64,000 nucleotides of DNA from Pagrus major (taxonomy: Eukaryota > Chordata > Actinopteri > Spariformes > Sparidae). The DNA is taken from positions 19,890,792 through 19,954,791 of the forward strand of contig NC_133216.1 in assembly GCF_040436345.1 (NCBI RefSeq), written 5' to 3'. The position numbers and the translations under genes were made by a program. The notes beneath the pieces are model-generated. The model had not been told where the DNA came from. It made no database searches and saw nothing but the letters and a program-made list of their open reading frames with translations. How positions within the stretch are numbered: the stretch's first letter is position 1; the number at the start of each line of letters is the position of its first letter. Shown piece by piece: positions 1 through 26,829 of the stretch.

Positions 1-451
1 GGATAGCATAATGAAAGCGAAGACTTATGGGGAACCAATCTATATACATACAGTGTAATTTTTGTACAGCCTTTACATTGTGCAATCGGTAATTACTTCA
101 AAATTCAAAAAAGTTGTCCATTGCCAATTTAAGCAAGGCTGTCACATGGTAAATGGACTGTGACCACTTGTCACATTCAGCTGTTCATACAAACACAATC
201 CAAGAAAAACTGCTCCAGCATATATGGAGTGGGTAGCACATGGCAGCACAATGGCTTGAGTGTGGGTTTTAAAGACAGTTTCAATAACCAAGAAGCTGTA
301 TTGCTCCTGTTCTCAGCAATGACTCAAGTCCATGTTTGTGGGAGGGGAGCACACCTAAATGACTGTTTTTCTGTGATGGGTGTACATGCAGTGTTTAAAG
401 ATGACCAGATCAGACTGCTAGCCTGTGTAGGTGTGCCTATGATGTAGATCA

Positions 452-481
452 GGGTGGTAGGTTAAAGGGTGGTAGGTTAAA
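452..481. repeat. 15-bp perfect tandem duplication
   Basis: GGGTGGTAGGTTAAA occurs twice in a row. Confidence 0.95.
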
Positions 482-508
482 GCTATTTGGCTGCAATACA
501 ATCTCTTT

Positions 509-530
509 TATATATATATATATATATATC

Positions 531-582
<52 letters not shown>
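509..582. repeat. (TA)n microsatellite
   Basis: Near-continuous TATA dinucleotides with a few interruptions (CTATG near 530). Confidence 0.97.
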
Positions 583-1161
583 GACACAAATATAGTTATA
601 TGATTCTAAGAACAAAATATATGATGCACTTCAGATTTTTTGGGCCTCAAGATGTCGTGAGAACACCCACAGATCAAATGGAGTGAAGGAGACCGATAAT
701 GGGCTTACACACACCAAGATGAAAGGATGGAGAGGGATGAAATAGAAAATGACAGGATGGACTGAGTGAAAAATGGACTGAGACAGGAGAGCAGAGTGAG
801 TATTACACATACATGGTGACACTTACATTCGTGTTGCATTATAGCAAATGTGTAGGACGTTTATTGTTCTCAATAGTAGTGAGATTATTGTTGTAATGAA
901 CAGTTCAGGAGGACCGATGACAGACAGACAGAAAGACAGACATGTGAAAGACAAACTTTCCACGTCAGCCAACAGGAGCCAGGCGCGCGCCTGCTGCTCC
1001 GTGAGCAAATTAGTTTACAAAAAGGTGCGCGTGAACGGTGTGATAGCGCGTGTTGCGTTCAAATACTGTCGGTGGTATGAAAACTAGATCAATAAACAGG
1101 AGTTCCCTGCATGATTTGCCGTAGAAAACAAAAACAGTGGCACCATTATGCAGCTTCTTAC

Positions 1162-1238
1162 TTAAAGGTCCTATTTGTAAGCAAAGTTGAGTTGAGAATG
1201 AGACTAAAAATCACCTTTCTTACAACTAGGACCTTTAA
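1162..1238. mobile_element. 77-bp TIR mini-element bounded by TTAA
   Basis: Starts TTAAAGGTCCTATTTGTAAG and ends with the reverse complement of TTAAAGGTCCTAGTTGTAAG, one mismatch in 20 bp. TTAA at both ends may be the target duplication. Too short to code. Confidence 0.75.
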
Positions 1239-1854
1239 AGGGTAACTCCACCAATTTGACACATTAAAGTGTGTTTACACATCTTTGGGAGTACTACTGC
1301 ATATGTGAAAAAAGTAGTATAAAGCCTTTTGTTTCTCCAGAATACGCTGCATGTCACTCAGTGGCTAGGTTGCATTATTGGTAGAATAAGAAGAAGAAGA
1401 ATGCTTGGAATAAAAAAGGTAAGTTGAGGAGAACAAAAAAATGTAATTCCACTGGTAAGACGAGACGTGAAAGGTCATCGATTTGGTTGCTCCAGAAAAC
1501 TAACGTGGGAATTCCACTGGTTGCATGTACGTTGCGGAACGGCTCTGCTACGTTTTTGCTCTGTGCTCCATCGTCTGTCAACCTCCACCGGCTCCGTTTT
1601 GAGTGCAGCACGGTGCAGCACAGCCGGACAGCTGGAGTTGCGAGATCGAGGAGTTCCCGCGATAAATACAGAATCAAGTGCGATCGCAGTTATACGTATG
1701 TGTTATTAACACAACAACAAACAGACAAAAGGTTAGTGTTCCCAACTGAAGGATTAGAAGAAGTGCTTGGATTTGTCTCTTTTTTGAGATTTTTGTGCTG
1801 GCGTCAACACGGTTTGTTTTATTATGTAAATTAACCAGATGTTATGTTGTTGTT

Positions 1855-2126
1855 TCAGTGTGTGCAGTGCAGGTGGTGGGAGAGAGCAGGATGATGCATA
1901 AGCTGTCATCGCTGCTGGTGAAGGAGTCCCACCCCCTGCAGGTCACTATCACCGCACTGGGCAGCTCCTTCAGCGATAGGCTGATACACTCCAAGTGTGT
2001 GAAGGAGAGGTATCGCAGGTCTTTCCTTCTTTCCTTGTTTATTGTAATATTCCTGACCTTTGGCTGCTATAACAAAGAAATTTCCCCATTTGTGGGACAA
2101 ATAAAGGAATTCTGATTCTGACTTCC
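1855..2126 (+). mobile_element. 3' end of an L2/CR1-type non-LTR retrotransposon (fragment)
   Basis: One frame reads the tail of a LINE reverse-transcriptase ORF (QVVGESRMMHKL, then HPLQ, then KCVKERYRRSFL) and then diverges. The DNA ends ACAAATAAAGGAATTCTGATTCTGA, the short TTCTGA-type tail of fish L2/CR1-like elements. 5' truncated and broken; not a host gene. Confidence 0.7.
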
Positions 2127-2426
2127 TGTCTGCGCCGTGCTGAATTCTGCTGAATTGATGCTCCATGATCCGGCATCCGGCAGAAATAGAAGCCTTGCGT
2201 ATCTGCTAGGGGAGGGTCCGGATTGCCGGAGCTGCAACGGAGTAGATATGCAATGCAGCAGAGCCAGTGGAAGTACTCACATAGACTAGAGTGAAACCTA
2301 TCAGCTTGACTGCCGTGGCAGATCGGAGACGGACCGAACACGGATCTGGTGGAATTTAGGGGTAAAGTTATTGACACTCCCTAGTAATGTTATGTTTTTC
2401 ACAAGAACCCGTCCCAGTGACAGGCA

Positions 2427-2838
2427 TTAAAGGTCCCATATTGCTAAAAGTGAGATGTCCACGTGGTTTTTTTTAGGGTTAGGTACTATACAAATACTGC
2501 ATAAGTTTCAAAATGCTCAATCACAGTCTGTGTTCAGCAACTGTGCCTTCAAACGAGCTGTCAGGACTTCCATAAGTTTCACAACTGTCACTGCCCTCAA
2601 TGCACCCAGCCATTGTTGCGGAGACACAGAGGGTGGTCCTTGATCAGGCCTGTAAGAGCTGACCAATCAGAGCAGACTGTGCTTTTGGGGAGGGAAGCCT
2701 TAAAGAGACAGCCCCAAAACAGAGTGTTTAGACAGAGGGTGAATAGAGGTGCTGCAGCTATGGGCAGTAAGAAAAATGGTGTATTTTTTAACATTAAAAC
2801 ATGTAAACCTGAAAGTGAGCATAATAAGGGATCTTTAG
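2427..2838. mobile_element. dispersed repeat with imperfect terminal inverted repeats
   Basis: Starts TTAAAGGTCCCATATTGC and ends ATAAGGGATCTTTAG, whose reverse complement resembles the start. It looks like a widespread fish non-autonomous DNA element. No coding capacity. Confidence 0.55.
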
Positions 2839-2934
2839 GAATAATTATGTAAAAATAGCCAATTTTCTTGCTGATGATGCAGGTGATGCATACCACTGTA
2901 TTTAATGCAAGTTTTCATTAAAGCTGCTGCTACG

Positions 2935-3754
2935 AGGAAATAAGTTACACGAACAAAATGTCCTCAGATGGGTTTTACGAGGAGCCCCTGAAGGCAGCAC
3001 AGGGAGGCGTTTCCACTGTAGCCGTGGCTGCGTCACCTGCCTGCTCTGCCGCGTCTCTCCTCCTCCTCCTCCTCCTCCTCCTCCTTTTCCTCTTATTTCT
3101 CACCGCATCTCCCCTCCACCACCTGCCACAGCAGCGACGCAGCGATGGAGAGCTGCTGCACATTAATGTAAGCCCACCAAAGAAGACCACAACTGAGAGA
3201 GAGGGAGACGCAGAGAGAGACAGAGACGGGTAAAGAAGAGGGAGATTGAGAAAGAGACAGAAAAAAGGGAGAGTGACAAGCGGAAGCACAGAAACATATG
3301 GTTTGTGTGGAGAGCGGCTGCTGACCGGGGCTGAAACTTACTCAACCAACTAATATGCACATTTGATTCGTCCATCTCATTTTTAGACACTTCTCTGCTC
3401 CATTTTTCTCTCGTGCTCTCACCTGTTTCCGTCCGTGGCTTTTTAACACCTGTGTGTGATTAGTTTGTGCCGGCTGGATTGCGGCTGTTGGACCTCCCTG
3501 GGCGCGCACGCTCACACGCACACGGATCATCACAAGACGCGGTGCAGCCCCACAAAAGCTTCTTGCAAGGAGGAAATTGAATTAGACAAGTTATCTCCAC
3601 AGGAGGAGGCGGACAAGAGTAGCTGTGCTCTCGGCTTACCTTCCTCCCTACCCCCGGCTGGCTCATCGCGTCTCCTCCCGGGCCCACCAGGAGTCTCTAT
3701 CAGAAGACCCCCCTCCCCTCCCTTTTTTTTTTCTCTCCTCCCCGGTAACGAGCC
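2935..3754 (+). promoter_or_regulatory. stard10 promoter / 5'UTR region (approximate)
   Basis: This stretch before the stard10 start codon is richer in C, G and CpG than the DNA on either side, most clearly at 3480-3545 and 3655-3690. It carries a (CTC)n tract at about 3057-3084 and a pyrimidine run at 3710-3742. No convincing TATA box at a plausible distance is visible. The transcription start cannot be placed from sequence alone; 5'UTR sequence must lie immediately upstream of 3755. Confidence 0.55.
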
Positions 3755-18410
<14,656 letters not shown>

Positions 18411-19215
18411 CACACACACATAGTCATAAATTCGTACATACACAAACAGAATGCAGGGTTACATGCATGCCTGATCCATAGTGACACATACTTGCATACA
18501 TACTGTACATGCAGTTGCGTATGCAGGCATGCTAACAGGCACATGTATGGAAGCATTCATGCACACAGACAAACTCATACTTGACCAACTTCATATCATA
18601 CTTGCATACATAATGTATGAACACATTCTATACAAACATGAAACATAGATGCACTCACAGATACACACCCACCCACTCCATCATAGGGGGAGTGAACCTA
18701 CATATTTTTGCAAGTCAGTAAACTTATCATTGTAAACAGAAAAGAGGCTGTACATGTGATTTTTCATGCCTATTCAAAGGATATCAGTTTTCTAATCAGG
18801 ACCTATGCAGATCATCATAGCAAAAATATATTTTCAGTAAGAACTACTGTTAAAATGTTTACAGACTTAACCTGACAGTGGAGAAAACACCTCAGTACCA
18901 CCCCTAATGGGCACACACATACACCATTCACACATGCATTTACACACAGTTTGTGTCTTTCTACCCAGGTCGTCTGTCTTTTACTTATTATGTCTCCATC
19001 ACATTCTGTAAGCACATGATGAAATACGCAGGTGTGCAGAAGGCAGCTGGAACCCCCAACCCAACCTGCAACCCTCTCTCACACACACACTTAAACTCAC
19101 ACACAAATACAGATTTAACACTCACATGTACTGTCTTGCTCCTCTATTTGAGAGATGTATGAATGTATGTAGAGTTTAAAAAGATTAAATACAGATTCCT
19201 ACAAAGGTTTTCAAA
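18411..19215 (+). other. stard10: stard10 3'UTR (approximate end) with candidate poly(A) signal
   Basis: The DNA after the stop is rich in CACACA, CATACA and CATGCA repeats (18411-18670). The first plausible poly(A) hexamer is ATTAAA at 19184-19189. A T- then GT-rich stretch follows at about 19238-19265 and could be the downstream element. The real 3' end needs transcript data. Confidence 0.5.
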
Positions 19216-20369
19216 TTTCACTGGTGAGCTGAGTCATTTTTTTCTGTGTGAGTGTCAGTGTCTCTGCTCGGGTTGATGTCTGATGCTCCCTGCAGGTTTG
19301 CATAGTTGTGCTGATGCTAAGAAAAAGTATAAAGAATCATTGACCTGATTAACTGTTTAGTCTGGTGTCATACACACATTCTCTCAGTGACACACACGCA
19401 TAACCATTGATTTTTAAATCCTGATCAGAACATGGAAAAACACATGACACACAACCTATTGATAAACTTCTGTGTGTGCATGTGTGTTTGTTTGATAAGT
19501 GCATGTGTGTGGCGTGTGTGTGTGCGTGCAGTGGCCTAGATAAGAATTAGGAATCCCCCAATCTGTTGGCATGGCAACTCTGAGATCAGCTCAGCACCGG
19601 AGAGAGACACAGAGAGACGAGAGCTGGCATGTCACAGAGGAAGTGACTTATTGCAGGGTGTACGCCCCTTCTTCCCTATGTAGAATTAGATTGAAGAGCA
19701 TGTTTACTGTAAACGCACCATGTGCACGACGGCTGCACTTTCTGCCTGCCTGCGATGGGTTAATTGGATGACCTGACACTTTCACTTTCATAGCATAAAC
19801 TCACACACACAGTAACATGGTTTAAAGTATGGCTGAAGACTGTGTTAAACATATTGGATGCATGTAAAATAATTTGAAAGTCCATAAAGAGGAACATCAC
19901 ATTGAACTATACATCACGCTCTTTTTTTTGCATGTCATCCACTCTGACAGTTCCCTTTTTACAACATCCGCCTCTGCATATGCGCCTAATGAAATATGAA
20001 TGATGAAGGAAATAGTATGCGAGAGATGCAAAAAGGCACGAGGTGCATACTCTGTCCTTTTTTCTTTCCTACAGCTGTATATCCTCCATCCATCCTCAGA
20101 GTCTTAATGAGGCCTCTCGCTCAGCCATCATCATTATCTGCATGTGTGTGTGTCAGAAGAAAGGGCTGCTAGCACTGCTGAGTGTGTGTGAACTGTGCAT
20201 CCCAGTGGCATCCCTGCATTGTCTTCCACCCGCCTCCACAGCAGGAGGAGACATATAAGCAGCATGACGGCCGGCATCCCTCTGTGTGTGTGTTTCTGCA
20301 TATGTGTCACACTGGCTGCCACCCCCACAGCAACCCGGCCCACCAGGGCTGAGATCCTGGTGATGACTC

Positions 20370-20800
20370 ATCGTAACCCCACCTCCTCCTCCTCTTCTCT
20401 CCCACACCCTCTCGCTCCATCTCTTGTATTTTCCCCCTACTGTCCTTCTGCCCCCTCATCCTTTCCTCAATTTCTCTTCTCCTCTGGCCCCGTTTCTTTT
20501 CTTCTCTCATCCTCTCATCCATCCTTTCATCTGCCCCTCATCCAAGCCTCTCATTTCCTTTGATCCTCTTCTTCCCCTCTTCCTCTCTGCCCTTTTCCTC
20601 TCCTCATTTCCCCTTTTCTTACTCAAAACCATTTGTTCTCCTCCATTTATTCCCACTTTGTCTCCTCCACAGTCGCCAGCCTTATTTGTTTTTCCTTTTC
20701 TGCTTTTTTCACCTCTGCTTCTCATACATTTGCAACTTTCACTTCTCCTTCTCTCTCTGCCACTGCTCACCTTTGACCTCCGTCCATCCCCTTCTGTCTC
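20370..20800 (+). repeat. long polypyrimidine tract
   Basis: Over 400 bases of almost only C and T on the + strand (TCC, TTCC, TCTC units with brief A/G breaks). Apparent proline/serine/leucine reading frames here are composition artefacts. Confidence 0.9.
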
Positions 20801-21698
20801 CTTTTCCCAAGCTAATCTTTATGACAGTCCCCTGATCCTTATCCCAGGTCAGAAGTCAATGACTTGTCACAAGGTGTGTTGTTCATCCAGGCTCCTGAAG
20901 GCAACATATTCCCTTTTTACTCATTAAATGACAAAACATAAGTGACAAAGACAGAAACACAAAGTCCAAAATGATGTGTGAATGTTTTCTCTCTGAAACA
21001 CATGATGTTTAGCAAAGGTTTGACAAAGCATTGTGACAAAGTGGGATATATTTAGCACATGAATGTTTTATGTTTGGATGTAGGGTGTGACCGTGAAGTT
21101 ATGGCTTCCAATTTGGTCCAGCATTTGCCTTTTATTACATGCCAGCGTCCCTTTCTCTCAGTTGCTTTCATCTCGCTGACTCTCGTCACTGTGGCTGAAA
21201 TGCAATCAAAGGGCCCTTATCTAATAATGTCAGGTCTATTTAGATGCAACAACCTCCTTCTACTTTCCCTTTATTACTTGCTTTTTAAACTTGATGCTTC
21301 TTGAAATTTTCCCCCGGTCTACGAGGCTCAAGAATATCTTCATGGTGAGTGGTTGCCCTCTTCTGGTTCCTATGGGAGCTTACAAGTAACAAATCAGCCG
21401 CCTTGTGAATGCCACATCACTGCCACCTCTATAAAAAATATCTGTTCAGAGTTATTTCTACTGGTGGTCACAGCGCTGACTACATATTTCCAAGATTATA
21501 CCTGTTCGTACATCCAGGTGGGCTCACAGATTGGACTGGAACCTATTCAATTAGTTAGCTACTTCTCATTTGTCTGATATATTACAGCAACTGTTTTTCA
21601 AGTGTTGTAATGAAATGTATGTTAATCAGTGACTGGTGAATCCACCCGATTTCCACCTATTATTTTTCTTTTTATTTAATTTTATAGCCTTATATTAA

Positions 21699-22053
21699 TT
21701 AAAGGGGCACTATGTAGTTTTGGAGAGGAAATTCAAAGTCAGCATTTTAATATTTACAATATTAATGAGGTATTAATACAAACTCAGAAATATTTATCTT
21801 TTCCATAACTGAATAAACAAGCTGTTCTCAGAGGAAAATAAGGTCCCCAAACACTGTTTGAAGCTAGAAAGGTGACAGGGTCCGCCACATATACACAAAG
21901 TAAAACAGTATGAAGTTGTGTTGTCCTTTAAGGTCAGTTTGTTTATTCTGTTTGTTCAGTCATGAAACGGAAGATAGTTTGTTTATTTAGTTTGTTAAGG
22001 CATTAAATTAAGTCAATACATTTCTTCCCCAAAACTACATAGTGCACCTTTAA
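21699..22053 (+). mobile_element. 355-bp non-autonomous element with about 21-bp TIRs and TTAA borders
   Basis: Left end TTAA then AGGGGCACTATGTAGTTTTG; the right end is the reverse complement of AGGTGCACTATGTAGTTTTG followed by TTAA, one mismatch. TTAA flanks fit a piggyBac-type target, though other superfamilies are possible. A truncated inverted copy lies at 4223. Confidence 0.82.
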
Positions 22054-22379
22054 TACAGTTGCTCTCTAAGGGAAATGAGGAAGCCTGTAGCCTATAAAGT
22101 GTGTCTTTTATGGGATTCTTGTCAGTAGTGAGTTCTCATTTTCAGTAGCCTATAATTTTATTGGATGATAGCCCTTTTTCATATTTTATAATAGGCCAAA
22201 ATTGACTTTTTTTGAAAATATATTATAATAGAGGGACTTAAAAGACATATGGAGGGCCTATATATTCTTAACAGATAAAGCCTTGTCTGTGCTGTAATTG
22301 TTGCTAGTCAAAGTAAGTGGGATAAAATGTAGTTTAAGTGGATTTGCATGAAAACAGCCTGGGCTGTCCAGCTTCTTTC

Positions 22380-22711
22380 AGTGGTCACATGACGGCCGTA
22401 CGGAAGTTTTTGCAATTTTCTTGCGTCACGTAACAAGGAAAACACCGGAAACACTCACTTCCTACCCTACAAAATAAAACGCCACATAAGCAGAAGACGG
22501 TATTTATTTTTTATTTTGAAACGTACATCCGGAAGTTGAATGTTCATTTAATTCTCTCTTGACACTGGCCGTGTGAGTTGCTGCTGCTTTTTCACCCGTG
22601 AGAAAAATGCTCTCCGCTATTTGGCGTCGCAGTTGTGACCACCGTTTCACCTCGAAAACACACAAGGCCGGTTTGTTTCAGTCAGCTGGACGCTTGGACG
22701 GACTTGACAAG
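22380..22711 (+). promoter_or_regulatory. CpG-rich TATA-less promoter with candidate non-coding first exon (probably arap1)
   Basis: About 330 bp with many CpGs in an AT-rich region. ETS-like CGGAAGT occurs at 22401-22407 and in CCGGAAGT at about 22529-22536, and CCGGAAA lies near 22445. An E-box-like GTCACATGAC sits near 22384 and a GCGTCACGTAA element near 22423. There is no TATA box. Downstream, an apparent exon ends at 22711 with AAG|GTAAGA. The next good coding exon on this strand is the arap1 SAM exon, whose own acceptor at 33617 shows that a 5' exon must exist upstream. An ATG (22607) starts a basic, presequence-like peptide of about 35 residues to the donor, so a small unrelated gene cannot be excluded. 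Confidence 0.5.
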
Positions 22712-24774
22712 GTAAGAAAAGCACAAGAATGGAAAACTTTCATGTCCAGACAAACTTTCCCAGAACAGCTGATGAGAATAGACACCGACACAACCACCAT
22801 ACACCCGTTAGCTTGAATGTTGCGGTGAAAATAACGTAGATATGTCGGAGAAACAACATTTGTGTGAAGACGCTGCCGGGCAAGTCCAGTTCTGCTTTAA
22901 ACAACTCACTGCTAAATGGAGAGGAGGAAATAATGGAAGACTTTTAATTGGTTGATGTGAAGTTGTTGGACTAGTTTGGTTGTTTCTCCTCAGCTGCCCC
23001 AGGCTGCTCCAGTCTCTCTCCGATAAAACCGGAGAGGAAACGGACTGCCTGCCACACAGGGTTGTTTATCCCCACTGGAATTCATTATCTTTAAGCTGGC
23101 TTCATGGATGAACTTGACTATTAAATCGCTGTTTTAACTAAAATTATAGGTAAACTAATTTATCCATGCCTGTCTGAAGAAATGTCATCATGTGCCTGAT
23201 TTCCCCACATCAGTCTGTTAGCAGGTGGACATGCGACAGGTGTACATCCATACACCATCCAGACATGGTGCAGGGGTTGTACACTCTTTCCACCTCTTCA
23301 GTCTGCACCTACAGATTACACAAGTCCACCCAACTGCTGAAGCTTGTTTCTTCAGCTGCTTATTTCTGCTTTTTTAGCAGTCTAGGGCAGGGCTCCTATA
23401 GCCTATGTGGGATTTTAGAGTTGATAAGATGTGATCAATAATAAAACTGTTTGTAAATGGTAGCAGGTAATTTATTTATCAAAGTCCTTTTCAGTGCTAA
23501 TGCACTCTGTAGACGTTTTGCATGTGGGCTTGAAGCCCTAAAATAGAGTACTCTTTGCATGACTGTTTCCCCAATTGAGCCTTAAAATATGTCAATCAGA
23601 CTTTTGTTTAAATGTGAGTTCAGTGTTCCCACAAACAGAGCTCCTGAACCATGAAAAATAATCTGTTGTGATTAAACAGATGTCATTTTATGCAGCATTT
23701 ACAGAACTTGGCAGTATATTTTGATAACCTAAGCAGAGGTCTTGTCAGGGTCATGTGAATGAGTTAAAAGAAGGATCAAACAGCCAATGTGCATTTAAAT
23801 TATACGCACCAATTCATCACTTCAAAGGGCAACACAGAACATGACCCAGCTATTTCTGCCAGTTCGGGCATATGCAAAATAAGCTTTTAAACAGCATCAC
23901 GGCCCTACTGACCTTGTTTTGTCTAATTTTGGACACTGGTAAAGAGTATGCTGGTAACTGTTTTTTGGCTTTCAGCTGCACACTGAGTGCCACATATTGC
24001 ACTGTCACAGGATGTTGTTTATCTTGGCAGAGATATAAGTATCTCTCTGCCCCCTCAACCAATGATTTTTGTGTCAACCAGTGCAAAATGCACGCTAGGT
24101 TGAGCCAAATCAAATTCACGATCTTGATTTAGATTGATTGCACTGCTACAGAGGGAGAGAACTCTGAATTATTTATCGGTCATTGACATCAAGTTGCAGC
24201 TGAATGCCTTGTCTGTCTTTCCCTTCTCTCCGTCTTTCTTTATCCCTCTTGTGTCTGCCACTTTTCTGCCTTTTGTTTCCCTCTTCGTCTGCCTCATACA
24301 CTCACATGATTACTCGCCACTGAATCACTCCATAATGAGGTGAGAGGAGGATCTCGCTGGTTCAGAGGGCTCATCGAGGCTAAATGAAGTGGCCAGTTGT
24401 GCAAGAGGTGATAAGTGCAGGCCTTGACTAAATGGGCATTAAACTGAAGTTATTAATTCTGCTTCAAGACTGTAGATTTTCACAGGAGAAGAGAACACGT
24501 CGTTCAGTGAGGATTTTGTACATTATGTGAAAGTGAGATTAGCTTGACATAGAGGAACTCATTTTTATCTTTTGTCCCGAAAGGAGCTAAATTGTTGAAA
24601 GAGGAACATTAAAGATGATTAATTTGGTTTCTTCAACTTTTTTCATCTAATTGTAAGTGTAGTCTAATACAACAGCTCTGCAATAAAGCTAGTTTTCCTT
24701 GCAACTGTTTTAGGGAGGTGTTGATTCAGCTTTGTTGTCACTTTGGAGGATGTAGGTTGCGGTGCAGTTGGGGG

Positions 24775-24887
24775 TTGGAGATCTGAAGGCATCCACAATC
24801 TAATTTTCAGGCGAATCATAGAGATTGTGGTATTAAATGTCATCTTACTCCTGTTTCCAAACTTCACATAATGTCATTGACTAGCAG
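24775..24887 (+). mobile_element. dispersed repeat copy A (copy B at 34835)
   Basis: Shares, in order, GAATCATAGAGATTG, TTTCCAAAC and TCATTGACTAGCAGA with 34835-34947, in the same orientation. Origin unknown. Confidence 0.75.
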
Positions 24888-26124
24888 ATCCACGCTACGT
24901 GAACATACTAATAGAGTGATGTCGCTAACTAGATGGCTATAAAGACTGGACAGGTTACTTCATGCGTCTCTCTTGGGTGATACATTTTAAACACTGCAAT
25001 GTGAGTCATAGCTAAGCGCATGACAGATGAGGAGCTTGTGCCAAAAAAGAGCTATCTTTGATGCAATGCTGTGTTTAATGGCACTAGTAAAGAAATCACA
25101 GACTATTTTAAAACTGGCTATAGTCTACAGAGATAAAAGATCAACATTTTGATCATGGGTTGGGATTTTGATCAAATGGATTGTGACATTTGGAAGCCAG
25201 ATTGCCCGGTGTTTCTAATATTTTATCCAACTAATTTGAGATAATTGAAGATAGAGTAAATATTTGAACGACCTCCCAGTATATCTCAGTGTAATTCCTC
25301 AACATTTTGTAGGATTTTCTTGGTGCAGTTATTTATTCATAGTGATGTTATCATGAGATGCAGTTCGGCACTGTTTTTTCTTTAAAGACATGAATGAGTA
25401 ATTTCCAACATCTGGGATTTAAGAGGTGTCTCCAGTCTATGCTGTCAGAAAGTCAAACCTTTAGCTCAAGCAATACGTAAAAGTGGACTTCATGAAAAGG
25501 ATTTAGTGAATTTTAGGTCAGTGGACTAAAACATTCAAAACATCCATTACTGTCCTTTACATTCTGCTAAAGGGGAGGGCGAGGTGGGAGAGGACAGAAG
25601 AGATAAAAACATAGCATGGATAGTCCAGTTCTGTTGAAAGTTTGTGGTATGCACAGTTTGTACTTATAATAATATAAATAATATCTATAGTAATATCAAC
25701 TGACATCCACCATGCGAGGACACATCATGACCCCCAGAACTTTATACCTAAAGTCAACAAACTGTTGACTTTGTTCCCGTTAATGGGCTTCTTAAATGTG
25801 GTCGGTAGTTTGCGGTGGGTTACCATGGGAAATGTCCTCCTGTGAAATGCACCCTGAAGACTTTGAGGCGAGTGTGTGCACATTCACACACAGGCTTGTT
25901 CACTCGAGGACATTGTTCAGATGCGTTTCTTTACTGGCAGGACTGAGTCACTATTCAGTTCTAATTGAAAGTGGGCTGACGGCAGCACCGTGTCTGGTGG
26001 TGGGTTTATGAGTCATGTCCCGTGTGTGTGTGTGTGTTTTAGTAATCCTTATCAGGATATCACCTTGATAGAAATCTGAGGAGGAAAAAAGTTCTATAGT
26101 GCTACCCAGCGACTTGTAGTTAGT

Positions 26125-26165
26125 GAAGTTACATTTACATTTAGGGCATTTAGCAGACGCAAAGT
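26125..26165. mobile_element. short fragment of a teleost dispersed repeat
   Basis: TTACATTTAGGGCATTTAGC followed by AGACGC resembles the core of a very common teleost repeat (possibly SINE-derived). Confidence 0.4.
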
Positions 26166-26829
26166 TACGAGGATGCAGATATAAAAAATCTGGCCTATTG
26201 AGCAGCAACAGAGCAGCAAGAAACGGTGTGCTACCTGCACAGCAAAGTTATATTTTGGCTGGTGAACATTATGAAAATTATGGACTTACATTCATCAAGT
26301 CACTTGTAACATGACTTCAAATGATTGCTTATTTGCTAACAATAGAGCCTGATTGATACTGGACTTGTGGGGTCATAACAGTTGTGTTTGAGAGTTTATG
26401 ATTTCCATCCATCTGTCGATATAATTTTGTTTTCATTAACTTAGAACATGAACAAACAATGTTTTCTTTGCATCTTGGCTTTTATTGAGACAGTAGAGCT
26501 TGACAGGAAACATAGGAAGAGGCAGGGAGATGATAAGCATCTAAGAACCCTTAATGTTGTGGTAGTTGTATACAGTATGTGTCTCAACCACCAAGCTGCT
26601 ATAAATTGGTGATTGTGACCAAGATTACTGTACTGCACACAACATTTTATAGTTAAAATTAAATTAACTTGTTTGTTCTCTGTGGTAGATGCATATGTGT
26701 GATGTGTGGAGACACATTTCTAAACATATCATACCAAAATATACGCAGATACAGTACCAGCATAACTATATATAATATGTGAACATTCGCAGATTCAGCA
26801 GCCAAGCCAATTTCACGGTCTAGCTCTAC

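Larger units (their letters stand above)
1..2934. other. upstream intergenic DNA, no recognised gene
   Basis: No exon that I can defend. It holds the AT microsatellite, a 77-bp TIR element, a LINE 3' end and a 0.4-kb dispersed repeat listed separately. A CpG-enriched patch at about 955-1075 contains a perfect 14-bp palindrome at 980-993. Mammalian stard10 has atg16l2 on this side; I see no sign of it here. Confidence 0.6.
19216..22379. other. intergenic DNA between stard10 and the arap1 promoter candidate
   Basis: No exon supported. Contains the pyrimidine tract and the 355-bp TTAA-TIR element listed separately. Confidence 0.6.

Noticed and set aside
1795..2115. 106-codon frame ending FVGQIKEF
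   Set aside because: It is the 3' end of a LINE, broken and followed by its tail, not a host gene.
2958..3233. 91-codon frame with a leucine-rich, signal-peptide-like core
   Set aside because: The leucines come from a (CTC)n repeat and the frame lies in the stard10 promoter/5'UTR. At most it is a uORF.
20195..20563. Frame with a signal-like MTAGIPLCVCFCICVTLAA segment
   Set aside because: The hydrophobic part is encoded by GTGTGT repeats and the rest by the pyrimidine tract; there is no splice or family support.
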